DNA from: Paenibacillus amylolyticus
Lineage (GTDB): Bacteria; Bacillota; Bacilli; Paenibacillales; Paenibacillaceae
Direction: 5' to 3'
Length of the DNA: 64,000 nt
NCBI RefSeq assembly: GCF_003719335.1
Contig: NZ_RIAS01000021.1
Location: 1-64,000 of the forward strand
Shown: positions 9,538 through 18,368 of the stretch, one piece after another
How the letters are laid out: every line of letters starts with the position of its first letter
How positions within the stretch are numbered: position 1 is the stretch's first letter
Notes under the pieces: generated by a model
What the model was told of the DNA's origin: nothing
Seen by the model: the letters and a program-made list of their open reading frames with translations, nothing else
Databases searched by the model: none
Position numbers and translations under genes: made by a program

Positions 9538-10680
9538 TTAGTTGGTCGTCCGATAAGGCAGGATGACGTATAGGCTCTGACTGTCGTCCAGTGGTTTCAG
9601 GATAATCGGACTCATTACACCGGTAAAGGCAATCATCAGTTGCTCACTTTCCACCACTTTCAGTACATCCAGCATGTATTTGGAGTTAAACGAGATTTTA
9701 AGCGGATCACCCGTAAATTCAGCCGGTTCGATCTCTTCTCGTACTTTACCAAGCTCGGAGGAGCTGGAGGATATTTCAATCGTGCCGGAGTCCATCGTCT
9801 GCATGCGCACAATGTTTGTTTTTTCCTCACGCGACAGCAAATAAGCCCGGTCAATCGATTCACTTAATTTTTTTGTGTCCAAAACAAGTTCTGTTTTGTA
9901 TGACGTTGGAATAATTCTAGAAGTATCCGGATATGTTCCGTCCAAAATACGGGAATAGAACAATACGCGGTCAATTTTAAACAAGACCTGATTATCTGCG
10001 ACAACGATATCCACAAGTGTGTTCTGGTCAGGAACGATTTTACTCAGCTCGTTCAGTGTTTTACCAGAAATGACGACGTTGTTGAAACGGATACCCTCTG
10101 CATTATCCAGCATTGCCGAGCGTGTAGCAAGACGATGACGGTCCGTTGCCACGAATTTCAACTCGTTGTCACCAAGACTCCAGAGTACACCTGTCAGAAT
10201 CGGTGTCGTTTCATGGGTGGAAATGGAGAACACAGTTTGTTTAATCATATTTTTCAGCAAATCTCCAGGAATGGAGACTGTTTGGTTCTCTTCAATGCTT
10301 GGCAGTACCGGGAACTCTTCCGGGTCCAGACCTACAAGTTGAATCTCCGTTGCTCCTGCAGATATAAACGTGTTGAAGTTTTCTTTGACTTCCATATGCA
10401 CTTCCTGGGAAGGCAACTTTTTAATGATCTCTACGAAAAATTTGGCTGGAAGAACAACGCTGCCTGGTTGCTCTACTTGAACAACACTTTTGTCTCCCTC
10501 TTCAAGCGGGATAAACGACTGGATCGAGATATCTGTGTCACTTGCTGTCAACGTTACACCTTGGTGATTTACGTCGAATTTGATACCGCCCAGAATAGGA
10601 ATCGTCGTACGACTGGAGATCGCTTTGGATACTTGTTGAATAGATTCGTTAAGATAACTTTTCATTATGCTGATTTTCAT
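9538..10680 (-). CDS. dnaN: DNA polymerase III beta subunit (sliding clamp)
   Basis: The 380-residue processivity clamp has three repeated domains and is loaded on DNA to tether the replicative polymerase. It begins MKISIMKSYLNESIQQVSKA and ends YVILPYRTTN, typical of the family. The start at 10680 is set by AGGAG 7 nt upstream; the frame is open for 31 more codons with no good ribosome binding site. The dnaA-dnaN gap of 233 bp carries origin elements. Confidence 0.98.
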   Translation of the reverse strand: MKISIMKSYLNESIQQVSKAISSRTTIPILGGIKFDVNHQGVTLTASDTDISIQSFIPLEEGDKSVVQVEQPGSVVLPAKFFVEIIKKLPSQEVHMEVKENFNTFISAGATEIQLVGLDPEEFPVLPSIEENQTVSIPGDLLKNMIKQTVFSISTHETTPILTGVLWSLGDNELKFVATDRHRLATRSAMLDNAEGIRFNNVVISGKTLNELSKIVPDQNTLVDIVVADNQVLFKIDRVLFYSRILDGTYPDTSRIIPTSYKTELVLDTKKLSESIDRAYLLSREEKTNIVRMQTMDSGTIEISSSSSELGKVREEIEPAEFTGDPLKISFNSKYMLDVLKVVESEQLMIAFTGVMSPIILKPLDDSQSLYVILPYRTTN

Positions 10681-10806
10681 GGTTTCACTCCTAGCGGATT
10701 TTTTAGATGTCTTTTGGTTTTGATCTGGTCTTAAAAAGGTGTTTATCGAAAGGCCGAAGGCCGTGCTTTGCAACGGCTTTTTGGAGAAGATATCTTTAGA
10801 TCTTTA

Positions 10807-10845
10807 TAGTAATAATAGTAATAGGGGCACTGAATATGTGGATAA
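10807..10845 (+). other. Origin unwinding module: DnaA-trios, G/C run and DnaA box
   Basis: Read 5' to 3' on the plus strand, six consecutive triplets TAG TAA TAA TAG TAA TAG occupy 10807-10824. GGGC follows at 10825-10828, and a perfect DnaA box in reverse orientation, TGTGGATAA, lies at 10837-10845. Read 3' to 5' the triplets are GAT/AAT, the DnaA-trio motif described for the basal unwinding system of B. subtilis oriC, which has the same box, GC-cluster, trio order in the dnaA-dnaN gap. It is therefore the likely site of initial strand opening. Confidence 0.8.
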
Positions 10846-10867
10846 GTAGGGTTAAACCCATAAAATT

Positions 10868-10904
10868 AAGCCTATCCACATGTGTACACGTTGTGCATAG
10901 GCTT
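10868..10904 (-). terminator. dnaA terminator containing a near-consensus DnaA box
   Basis: AAGCCTAT and ATAGGCTT pair. Past one C-C mismatch, CACA pairs with TGTG, giving a 12-bp imperfect stem. On the minus strand it lies 9 nt after the dnaA stop and is followed by AATTTTAT. One arm contains CTATCCACA (10872-10880), one base from the DnaA box consensus. The T-run is weak, so some read-through to dnaN is likely. Confidence 0.6.
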
Positions 10905-10913
10905 GGGACTTGT

Positions 10914-12260
10914 TCAGGTTGGATTCTTAATTTTTTCGGTTAAGCTGTTGATAACTTTATAGAGATCCTGATCGTTCTTGATCGCTTGAGAGATTTTTTC
11001 ATGGGCATGAATGACCGTGGTATGATCTCGTCCTCCAAAAGCATCCCCGATTTTGGGCAGAGAAAAGTCTGTCAATTCACGAGAGAGATACATAGCGATC
11101 TGTCTAGGAAAAGCAACAGCTTTCGTCCGTTTCCGTGCTTTGAAATCTTCAAGCTTGAGGCTGTAGTATTCGCCGACCTTTTGTTGGATGTCTTGAATTG
11201 TGATCATTTTGGGACGGCTGGAAGGAATGATATCCTTCAGTGCTTCAGCTGCCAGATGAGAACTAACGTCCTGATTGGTCAGTGAAGAGTAAGCAACGAC
11301 ACGAATCAGAGCTCCTTCAAGCTCCCGGATGTTCGTATCGATCTGGTTCGCGATGTACATCATCGCTTCATTTGGAATATCCAGATTCTCCGCACGCGCT
11401 TTTTTACGCAAAATCGCAATCCGCGTCTCCAGATCAGGAGGCTGAATATCCGTAATTAATCCCCATTCAAACCGAGAGCGAAGCCGCTCCTCCAGAGTTG
11501 GAATTTCCTTCGGCGGTCTGTCGCTGGAGATGATGATCTGCTTCCGTTCCTCATGCAGCGCATTAAACGTATGGAAAAATTCCTCTTGTGTTGATTCTTT
11601 CCCGGCAAGGAACTGAATATCATCAATAAGCAGAATATCTACGCTCCGGTACTTGTTACGGAAGCTTTCACCGCGATTATCACGGATGGAGTTGATGAAC
11701 TCATTCGTGAATTTCTCAGATGACAAATAAACCACCTTGCTACTCGGATTATGCTCCAAAATATAATGTCCGATGGCATGCATCAAGTGGGTTTTGCCAA
11801 GTCCTACGCCTCCATATAGAAAAAGAGGATTGTAGGCTTTGGCGGGCGCCTCAGCGACCGCCAGCGATGCGGCGTGGGCAAAACGGTTACCCGGCCCAAT
11901 GACAAAGGTGTCGAACGTATATTTAGGATTCAGCATGCTAAGCACGGCTTCTTCCTGAACAACTGTCGGCGTCGGCGCCGGCAGTTGCGGATCTGGTTCT
12001 ACAGGTTTGTTCTCCTCGATGACAAATTTCACATCGACCTGTTTGCCAAGCAGTTCATAGACCGTCGAACCAACCAGTTTGGTGTAACGGCTCTCCAACC
12101 ATTCGACGGCAAACGTGGTTGGGGCGGAGATGACGATCGTCCGATCGTTCAGCTTGGTAGCCTTGGTTGCTTTGAACCAGGTGTCGAAGCTGGGTTTGCT
12201 GAGTTTATTTTGTATGATTGATAGAATTTGCTGCCATAAATCAGAAGTATGGCTGTCCAC
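10914..12260 (-). CDS. dnaA: Chromosomal replication initiator DnaA
   Basis: The 448-residue AAA+ initiator binds DnaA boxes and opens oriC. Domain I begins DSHTSDLWQQILSIIQNKLSKPSF. A Pro-rich linker is at about 85-105. The AAA+ domain has Walker A GGVGLGKTHLMHAIG and Walker B VDILLIDDIQFLAGKE. The C-terminal box-binding helix-turn-helix carries FGGRDHTTVIHAHEKI. The start is GTG at 12260 with GGAGTG 7 nt upstream. It reads away from the upstream box cluster, as in Bacillus. Confidence 0.98.
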   Translation of the reverse strand: MDSHTSDLWQQILSIIQNKLSKPSFDTWFKATKATKLNDRTIVISAPTTFAVEWLESRYTKLVGSTVYELLGKQVDVKFVIEENKPVEPDPQLPAPTPTVVQEEAVLSMLNPKYTFDTFVIGPGNRFAHAASLAVAEAPAKAYNPLFLYGGVGLGKTHLMHAIGHYILEHNPSSKVVYLSSEKFTNEFINSIRDNRGESFRNKYRSVDILLIDDIQFLAGKESTQEEFFHTFNALHEERKQIIISSDRPPKEIPTLEERLRSRFEWGLITDIQPPDLETRIAILRKKARAENLDIPNEAMMYIANQIDTNIRELEGALIRVVAYSSLTNQDVSSHLAAEALKDIIPSSRPKMITIQDIQQKVGEYYSLKLEDFKARKRTKAVAFPRQIAMYLSRELTDFSLPKIGDAFGGRDHTTVIHAHEKISQAIKNDQDLYKVINSLTEKIKNPT

Positions 12261-12339
12261 AGACTGTCACTCCTTTTACATGTTCCAAGTGTGGCTTAAG
12301 CCATGATGCAGTGTCGAAATACGAGATATATTGCCGAAT

Positions 12340-12696
12340 TTATCCCCAAACTCCCGCAGTTCAAAAACAAAAAAAGAAGGAACAACGGAAAATTGTTCAC
12401 AACTTTATCCACAGGCTGTTGATAATATTATGGGTCAGATCACATATTCACATCCAAAAGTAATACAATCATAGCAAAAGAAGCCCCGCATTTCAACGTA
12501 TGGCGAGATTTTATCCACAAATTCAATAACTTGTGTATAATTTTTAGTCACAACACAATATATTGTTTATAAATTGTTTAATTTTCGACAGCATGACCTA
12601 AAGTACAGAAAATTTTTATACACAGGATATCCGTCGAAAGATGCTAAATGATGTGCAAAAGTGGACTTGCAGTGTGAATAACTTGGTTGTGGATAA
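12340..12696. other. oriC upstream DnaA-box cluster (gene-free gap 12261-12957)
   Basis: I find perfect DnaA boxes TTATCCACA at 12405-12413 and 12511-12519 and, inverted, at 12688-12696. One-mismatch boxes are at 12340-12348 (TTATCCCCA), 12616-12624 (TTATACACA) and, inverted, at 12532-12540 (TTATACACA) and 12673-12681 (TTATTCACA). The DNA between is A/T-rich, especially 12536-12620. This corresponds to the part of a Bacillus-type bipartite origin upstream of dnaA. The dnaA promoter should also lie here, but I could not assign it securely. Confidence 0.85.
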
Positions 12697-12916
12697 ACTG
12701 AAAGTGAATTGAAGTGAGTAAGTGGAAAATGAGACGAAGTGTAGAGAGGTCTTTTTCAACCTCATGAGGTACTACGTAGTAATAAGGTGACGTATTTGGT
12801 TGCTGAATACTCATAAAGGGATGGTTGATTAAATTAAAAGTGACCAGGAGAAAATGAGTGAGGGACATAAGTATGACTGTGCTCACTGAATTGTGACAAA
12901 ATATCATCAAAAAGAG

Positions 12917-12952
12917 GAAGACCCCGAAGCCGTTTATGGCTTCGGGATCTTC
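12917..12952 (-). terminator. gnt operon terminator
   Basis: GAAGA and CCCCGAAGCC pair with GGCTTCGGG and ATCTTC across a 6-nt loop. On the minus strand a CCTCTTTTTGATG run follows. It lies immediately past gntK, so it stops gnt transcription before the origin boxes. Confidence 0.9.
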
Positions 12953-12957
12953 TCTAC

Positions 12958-14505
12958 TTATATATGAAGCGTAGACATTTTGCGTTGGAATGCAGCAATG
13001 TCTGCATATTCCTCTTCCAGTTTGCGCGAAATTCGAATGTAGATCGGCAGCAGCTCCTGATAGAGGGAGGCATTTTCTTTGACCGGCGTATGCCGGTGAG
13101 TTGTGCCTATCATTGAGGAAACATCTTCAAGAGACTTGATTCGTCCTGTAGCATATAGGCCAAGTACAACAGCGCCGAGGCATGAACTTTCAAAGCTCTC
13201 AGGCACAACGACTTCCTGATTAAAGATGTCGGACATCATCTGCCGCCACAACGGCGAACGTGCAAATCCACCCGTAGCTTGAATAGAGGTGGGTTGCCCG
13301 ATCTGTTCCTCCATGGCAAGCAGAACGGTATAGAGATTGAAAATAACCCCTTCAAGTACTGCACGAATCATATGCTCTTTCTTATGATGGAGGGTCAGGC
13401 CAAAAAAGGAGCCTCGAGCATCTGGGTTCCAGAGTGGAGCACGTTCGCCCGAGAGGTACGGATGGAACAACAACCCTTCGGAGCCAGGTGGAACACGTTC
13501 TGCAATTTTGGTTAGTACATCATAGGAGTTGATACCGAGGCGTTTCGCTGTTTCTACTTCAGACGCGGCAAACTCATCCCGAACCCAGCGGAAAAGCATT
13601 CCACCGTTATTTACAGGCCCACCTACAACCCAAAGTTTTTCCGTCAGGGCATAACAGAAGGTACGGCCTTTCGGATCAGTCACAGGGCGATCAACGACAG
13701 TACGAATGGCTCCACTCGTGCCGATGGTTGCGGCGACGATGCCCGGTTTGATGGCATTAACGCCAAGGTTGGATAATACCCCGTCACTTGCGCCAATGAC
13801 AAAGGGCGTGGAGGGGGAGAGAACCATTTTTTCGGCCCATTCAGGATGCATTCCCTCTATTGTATAAGTCGTCGGTACAAGCTTTGATAGATGATTCGGT
13901 GTGATCCCTGCGATGTCTAGTGCTTCCTGATCCCAGTCCAGTTGTTCAAGGTTCAGCAGCCCTGTACAGGAAGCGATGGAATGATCGACAATATATTGCC
14001 CAAATAGACGGAAGAAAAGGTACTCTTTAATCGAAATAAACTTTGCCGTGCGTTCGAATAGTTCTGGCTCGTCATGACGCAGCCACATCAATTTGGTCAG
14101 GGGCGACATCGGATGAATGGGGGTGCCTGTACGTAGATAGATCTGATGACCGACGCCATTTTCTTGCAGCTTGGTGGACCAAGCTGCGCTTCGATTGTCA
14201 GCCCAGGTGATGCAGCGCGTCAGCGGATGATCGTTCTGATCCATGGCGATGACACTGTGCATGGCTGAACTGCAGGATACGAAGAGAACGTGGTTAGCGG
14301 AAATTCCGCTCTGGGTCATCACGCCGCGTACAGAGCTAATGGCTGCTTGCACAATCTCATCCGGGTCTTGTTCTGCAACATCCGGAGCGGGTGTATAGAG
14401 CGGATATTCCTGAGTAGAGGTTGTGACCACCTCGCCTTGCTCTGTGAATAAAACAGATTTGGTGCTAGTCGTTCCGATATCGATTCCAATCATATAGTTG
14501 GTCAT
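12958..14505 (-). CDS. gntK: Gluconokinase (FGGY carbohydrate kinase)
   Basis: The 515-residue FGGY-family kinase starts MIGIDIGTTSTKSVLF, the phosphate-binding loop of the family. It also has IGASDGVLSNLGVNAI, ATIGTSGAIRTVVD and the C-terminal ATGGFARSPLWRQMMSDIF segment. FGGY kinases phosphorylate sugars and related acids. Gluconate is assigned from the adjacent gluconate permease and GntR regulator; the product would be 6-phosphogluconate. AAGGAAAG lies 4 nt upstream of the ATG. It is the last gene of gntR-gntP-gntK, and no gntZ (6-phosphogluconate dehydrogenase) follows. Confidence 0.9.
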   Translation of the reverse strand: MTNYMIGIDIGTTSTKSVLFTEQGEVVTTSTQEYPLYTPAPDVAEQDPDEIVQAAISSVRGVMTQSGISANHVLFVSCSSAMHSVIAMDQNDHPLTRCITWADNRSAAWSTKLQENGVGHQIYLRTGTPIHPMSPLTKLMWLRHDEPELFERTAKFISIKEYLFFRLFGQYIVDHSIASCTGLLNLEQLDWDQEALDIAGITPNHLSKLVPTTYTIEGMHPEWAEKMVLSPSTPFVIGASDGVLSNLGVNAIKPGIVAATIGTSGAIRTVVDRPVTDPKGRTFCYALTEKLWVVGGPVNNGGMLFRWVRDEFAASEVETAKRLGINSYDVLTKIAERVPPGSEGLLFHPYLSGERAPLWNPDARGSFFGLTLHHKKEHMIRAVLEGVIFNLYTVLLAMEEQIGQPTSIQATGGFARSPLWRQMMSDIFNQEVVVPESFESSCLGAVVLGLYATGRIKSLEDVSSMIGTTHRHTPVKENASLYQELLPIYIRISRKLEEEYADIAAFQRKMSTLHI

Positions 14506-14559
14506 TCGTCTTTCCTTCTTTCGATTTTTTACATGAAAAAAACTGATGTTAACGTATGA

Positions 14560-15921
14560 TCACACCACTGTACTTAGTAGCAAGATAAAGATCAGTCCAA
14601 CCACAGAAAGCAGTGTTTCCATAACAGTCCACGTCTTCAGTGTCTGAGCAACACTCATATTGAAGAACTCCTTGATCATCCAGAAGCCTGCATCATTAAC
14701 ATGTGAAAGTACAAGGGAGCCTGCACCCGTAGCAAGTACAACCAGCTCAATGTTAGCTCCTGGTGTAAGAGCGAGTACTGGAGCAACAATACCAGCAGCT
14801 GTAGTCATCGCAACTGTAGCTGATCCAGTAGCAACACGAATGAGTGCGGCTACAAGCCAGGCAAACAAAATGACGTTAATGTGTGCATTTGTAGCGAATT
14901 CTGCAATGGCATTGCCAACGCCACTATTAATCAGCACCTGTTTGAAGGCACCGCCGCCACCAATAATGAGAATAATAGTAGCTGTAGGGGCCAGACATTC
15001 ACTGGTGAAGCGGGAAAGTTCATGTTTGGTAAACCCGCGGGCAAAGCCGAGTGAAAAGAGAGCGAAAACAACAGAGATCAAAAGCGCAATAATCTCATTG
15101 CCGATAAACTCGCTAAAAACGGTAAATCCACTTGTTGCATCAGGATCAACGATGTTCGCAATGGAGCCGATCAGCATCAAAATGACGGGTAGCAGAATCG
15201 TAAGCAATGTAATGCCAAATCCGGGCAAATTACTGTTTTTCTTAGCCGAGAACTGTTCAGCGAGTTCAGCTGGTGGTTCGGTGTGAATTCTTTTGCCAAT
15301 AAATTTACCGAATACCGGTCCGGCAATAATCGCAGTAGGGATGCCCACAATTAAAGAATACAGAATCGTTTTTCCCAGATCCGCGTTGAAGGCTTCAATG
15401 GCAATCATCGGTGCCGGATGTGGTGGAACAAGCCCGTGAACTGTGGAGAGACCAGCCAAAATAGGAATTCCGATCTGAAGCAGGGACATATTGGTTTTGC
15501 GGGCTACCGTGAAAATGATTGGAATCATTAGAATGACGCCGACTTCAAAGAAAACAGGAATACCTACAATGAATCCAACAATCATCATGGCCCAGTGCAC
15601 ACGTTTCACACCGAATCGATCAACAAGAGTCGTTGCAATCTGCTCGGCACCGCCGGATTCAGCCATCATTTTACCAAGCATTGTGCCAAGTCCGATGACA
15701 ATAGCAATCGTTCCTAAAGTACCGCCAAGTCCGCCCGTAATGGAGGAAATGACATCAGCTGGTTTCATACCTGCAAGCAAACCAAGCATTAATGCAGATA
15801 ATAGAAGGGTGATAAAGGGGTTCCATTTATATTTGGAGATTAACAGGATCAGGAAGATGATCGCGATCAACGTCCAGATCAGCAATGTAGCATTATGGGA
15901 TAATCCGAAAATCGTGCTCAT
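14560..15921 (-). CDS. gntP: Gluconate:H+ symporter, GntP family
   Basis: The 453-residue protein is almost entirely membrane-embedded, with about 12 hydrophobic segments. Family features include GLGTMLGKMMAESGGAEQIA, the VHGLVPPHPAPMIAIEAF motif, and a C-terminal GAGSLVLSHVNDAGFW. The GntP family imports gluconate and related hydroxy acids with protons. Order relative to gntK is reversed from the gntR-K-P-Z order of B. subtilis. AAGGAG lies about 10 nt upstream of the ATG. A GntR-type operator lies upstream at 16064-16081. Confidence 0.92.
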   Translation of the reverse strand: MSTIFGLSHNATLLIWTLIAIIFLILLISKYKWNPFITLLLSALMLGLLAGMKPADVISSITGGLGGTLGTIAIVIGLGTMLGKMMAESGGAEQIATTLVDRFGVKRVHWAMMIVGFIVGIPVFFEVGVILMIPIIFTVARKTNMSLLQIGIPILAGLSTVHGLVPPHPAPMIAIEAFNADLGKTILYSLIVGIPTAIIAGPVFGKFIGKRIHTEPPAELAEQFSAKKNSNLPGFGITLLTILLPVILMLIGSIANIVDPDATSGFTVFSEFIGNEIIALLISVVFALFSLGFARGFTKHELSRFTSECLAPTATIILIIGGGGAFKQVLINSGVGNAIAEFATNAHINVILFAWLVAALIRVATGSATVAMTTAAGIVAPVLALTPGANIELVVLATGAGSLVLSHVNDAGFWMIKEFFNMSVAQTLKTWTVMETLLSVVGLIFILLLSTVV

Positions 15922-16063
15922 GATGTAATTACTCCTTCGTCTTGGGGATCAACGCTTACAATGAAAACAGTGTTAAGAAAATTAACGCCTTGGTCTGATA
16001 ACAATGTCAATGAAGCAAACTATTCTTATCATGTCCGAAAAATGAATAAACATCGCATTTTGT

Positions 16064-16081
16064 ATACTTGTCGACAAGTTA
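16064..16081. promoter_or_regulatory. GntR-type operator upstream of gntP
   Basis: ATACTTGTCGACAAGTTA contains the perfect palindrome ACTTGTCGACAAGT (16066-16079). It resembles the GntR operator of B. subtilis (ATACTTGTATACAAGTAT, as I recall it). It lies about 140 nt upstream of gntP, implying a second controlled promoter within the 288-bp gntR-gntP gap. A possible catabolite-repression-like element TGATAACAATGTCA is at 15996-16009 but matches poorly. Confidence 0.6.
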
Positions 16082-16209
16082 AGTGGCAATCATTCACGTC
16101 GTTGACGCTGGATTGATTGCACACTCTACCGTCACTCCTAAGAAATCTGTAGGGAACGCTGGAGGTTCTAACAGATACCAAGATTTCTGACAAAGGTAAG
16201 CTTAAGAAC

Positions 16210-16890
16210 TCAAGTTCCAAATTCAAAGCTTTCGTGTAACGTTTGGCCGGAGTCTTTAAAATATGTGCGTACCCCGTTCTGGATCAGAACTTTGTCCCCT
16301 GATTCCAGAGCAGTTGCAAGGGAGCGGTGTTTTTCAATTACAGCGGTTACTTTGGGCTCGCCTTGGGCAAATACTCTACGCGTAGTAAGCAGCATGACCG
16401 TCATAACGACATACCTGATGCTCTTCCACAAATGTGAGATGCGGGAATGGGCAGCTGCCTCGACAATGGTCTCGTGAAACGTGAGATCCTGATAAGCAAA
16501 TTCGACAGCATCTTGATGTTTGCCAGCGAGTTGCATTTTGTCGATGATATTTCTCAGCTGAGTGATTAGTGCTGGAGGCACATCTGCCGCTAGCCGTTGC
16601 TGTACAAAGCTTTCAATGAGAAAACGTACATCATACAGTTCTTCGACATCCTTCATATTCAGGCCCAAGATCACAACGCCCATCCGTTCAAGCCGAATCA
16701 GTCCTTCATTTGACAACGTTCTCAACGCTTCGCGAACAGGCGAGCGGCTGCTGTCAAAATCAGCAGCAATTCGATTTTCCGACAAAATTTCCCCAGGCCG
16801 CAGGGTTCCGTTGATGATTCTCAGCCTTAATTCGCAAGCTATGGCCTCACCGCGAGATGCTCCTTGAAGCCAGGAAGATGGAAATTGCAT
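16210..16890 (-). CDS. gntR: GntR-family repressor of the gluconate genes
   Basis: The 226-residue protein has a winged helix-turn-helix at about residues 10-75 (LRPGEILSENRIAADF, SRSPVREALRTLSNEGLI) and an all-helical FCD ligand-binding domain. This is the FadR subfamily, to which B. subtilis GntR belongs; gluconate would release it from DNA. It heads the gluconate gene set, and two GntR-like operators lie upstream of gntR and gntP. GGAG is 10 nt before the ATG. The ligand is inferred from the neighbours. Confidence 0.88.
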   Translation of the reverse strand: MQFPSSWLQGASRGEAIACELRLRIINGTLRPGEILSENRIAADFDSSRSPVREALRTLSNEGLIRLERMGVVILGLNMKDVEELYDVRFLIESFVQQRLAADVPPALITQLRNIIDKMQLAGKHQDAVEFAYQDLTFHETIVEAAAHSRISHLWKSIRYVVMTVMLLTTRRVFAQGEPKVTAVIEKHRSLATALESGDKVLIQNGVRTYFKDSGQTLHESFEFGT

Positions 16891-17086
16891 ATGGCTAACG
16901 CTCCTAAATTAAGTAATCCGTACATTAGAATCATAACACAATGTGCTGCACCTCAGAATTCGGTCAATGTCGGAAAACCGAATTGCTAAAAGTGCTTAGT
17001 CAGAAGTGATAAAAGCTTTGCTAAGTTCCCATCCGTTCATATCTAGTCGATCGTTTGCAAAATAACATGAATCAAAAGCAACAGGT

Positions 17087-17104
17087 ATACTTGTATACAA
17101 GATA
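17087..17104. promoter_or_regulatory. GntR-type operator upstream of gntR
   Basis: ATACTTGTATACAAGATA contains the perfect 12-bp palindrome CTTGTATACAAG. It differs from the recalled B. subtilis GntR operator only in its last bases. It lies about 200 nt upstream of gntR, consistent with autoregulation. Confidence 0.75.
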
Positions 17105-17210
17105 TTTTCCATCCTACACCTTTCTCAAAAGGTTGTAAACCTTCACAGTAAAGCGGATACATTCAAAATATATTAAGCTTTCATATATCCCGAATTCAAC
17201 CTAATATTCT

Positions 17211-17324
17211 TTATCCACATGTGAATAACTTAAAACAGGAAGGTAGAGTTTTTGTATAGATCGCTAAGGGATGTGGATAACAAAAAGAGCCGAAACATCA
17301 GGCTTTTTTAGGAATTGGGGATAA
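17211..17324. other. DnaA-box group on the rpmH side of the gnt operon
   Basis: Perfect boxes are TTATCCACA at 17211-17219 and the inverted TGTGGATAA at 17272-17280. A one-mismatch inverted box TGGGGATAA is at 17316-17324. A short hairpin AGCC/GGCT followed by six T lies at about 17289-17308. The rest of the gene-free stretch 16891-17542 holds the gntR operator and the rpmH promoter. These boxes look like part of an origin region that normally lies between dnaA and rpmH. Confidence 0.75.
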
Positions 17325-17440
17325 CTATTTTTGATGATTTGGTGGCTAAACATTGAGGAGAAAAGTCCATGATAGGGGTGGTATGTTTTTTGAGCTCTGG
17401 AAAGCATATGAAAAAGAGGGAGGGAGGCGTCGCTTTTCAG

Positions 17441-17469
17441 TTGACTTTTCCAATTGGACGTGGTTAAAT
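17441..17469 (+). promoter_or_regulatory. rpmH promoter
   Basis: TTGACT (17441-17446) and TTAAAT (17464-17469) are spaced 17 nt, with TATATAAA just after. It lies about 75 nt upstream of the rpmH start, facing right. Confidence 0.6.
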
Positions 17470-17542
17470 ATATAAAGGTGTTTTCTGTGAAGATGAAAAG
17501 GATTCATCACATAAGTATTTCCTTGTAAGGAGGTGCAATACA

Positions 17543-17677
17543 TTGAGACCTACATTCAAACCGAACGTTAGCAAACGTAAAAAAGTTCATGGTTTCCGTA
17601 AAAGAATGAGCACAAAAAACGGCCGTAAAGTTTTGGCTGCACGTCGCCTGAAAGGCCGTAAAGTCCTGAGTGCTTAA
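17543..17677 (+). CDS. rpmH: Ribosomal protein L34
   Basis: The 44-residue very basic protein reads as an initiator Met then RPTFKPNVSKRKKVHGF and ends GRKVLSA, which is L34 of the large subunit. The start codon is TTG at 17543, with a strong AAGGAGGTG 7 nt upstream. It is easily missed because of its size and start codon. It precedes rnpA, as in nearly all bacteria, but a terminator lies between them. Confidence 0.97.
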   Translation: MRPTFKPNVSKRKKVHGFRKRMSTKNGRKVLAARRLKGRKVLSA

Positions 17678-17686
17678 TGCATCTGA

Positions 17687-17712
17687 AGACCACCGAGGTG
17701 GTCTTTTTTTTC
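17687..17712 (+). terminator. Terminator after rpmH
   Basis: AGACCACC pairs with GGTGGTCT and is followed by eight T. It lies 10 nt after rpmH, so rnpA expression depends on read-through or on a promoter in 17713-17943. Confidence 0.85.
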
Positions 17713-17943
17713 TTAAAATGGATATTTTGGTCAGGTTTATGGTGTAAATCATCATGATATTGGCTGTGAGAAAAGGGACCGCCCAACTAAACATATAATG
17801 TAGATTATGTTCCTCTTTTCGGAAGCTTACCTTATATACAAGTTGTCGCCAAGACGGTTTACCGTCGATCAAGAAAGCCTATACTAAATCAGTAATGAGG
17901 CCTCCGTCAATAACATGGATGGGGGACAGCAAGGAGAAGCGCC

Positions 17944-18294
17944 GTGTATAAAAGATTGCGTCTGCGAAACCGGGCGGATTTTAGCCGCGTATATCGGTAT
18001 GGAAAATCGTTTGCCAATCATCAATTCGTGGTGTATGGCTGCCGCCGTAAAGATACGGAACAATTCCGGGTGGGCGTATCATGCAGCAAAAAAATCGGTA
18101 ACGCTGTTGTGCGTAACCGGATGAGGCGTATGATCAAAGAAATTGTTCGGCATCATGAGCAAGAGATTGTTACGCAGATGGATTTGATTTTCATCGTTCG
18201 TAAGGGAGCTTTGGACATGTCCTATAAGGAAATGGAGAAAAGTCTGCTGCATGTCATGCGTAAGGCCTCTCTGTTGAAGTCTTGCAAGCGGTAA
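17944..18294 (+). CDS. rnpA: Ribonuclease P protein component
   Basis: The 116-residue basic protein is the protein subunit of RNase P, which matures tRNA 5' ends with the catalytic RNA. It begins MYKRLRLRNRADFSRVYRYGKS and carries the family signature KKIGNAVVRNRMRRMIKE. The start is GTG with AAGGAG 7 nt upstream. The yidD gene often found after rnpA is absent; yidC follows after 74 nt. Confidence 0.97.
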   Translation: MYKRLRLRNRADFSRVYRYGKSFANHQFVVYGCRRKDTEQFRVGVSCSKKIGNAVVRNRMRRMIKEIVRHHEQEIVTQMDLIFIVRKGALDMSYKEMEKSLLHVMRKASLLKSCKR

Positions 18295-18368
18295 GCTTCG
18301 GTTTATTTGTCCTCCTAATTATGGTATGATTTACGGTGGAATGGAATGGTTAAGAGAGGGGTTATGAA

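Noticed and set aside
12644..12910. An 88-codon minus-strand frame in the origin region
   Set aside because: It runs through DnaA boxes, is A/T-biased, lacks a ribosome binding site and has no family resemblance.
16029..16226. A 65-codon minus-strand frame between gntR and gntP
   Set aside because: It spans the GntR-type operator and overlaps the gntR end; nothing supports translation.
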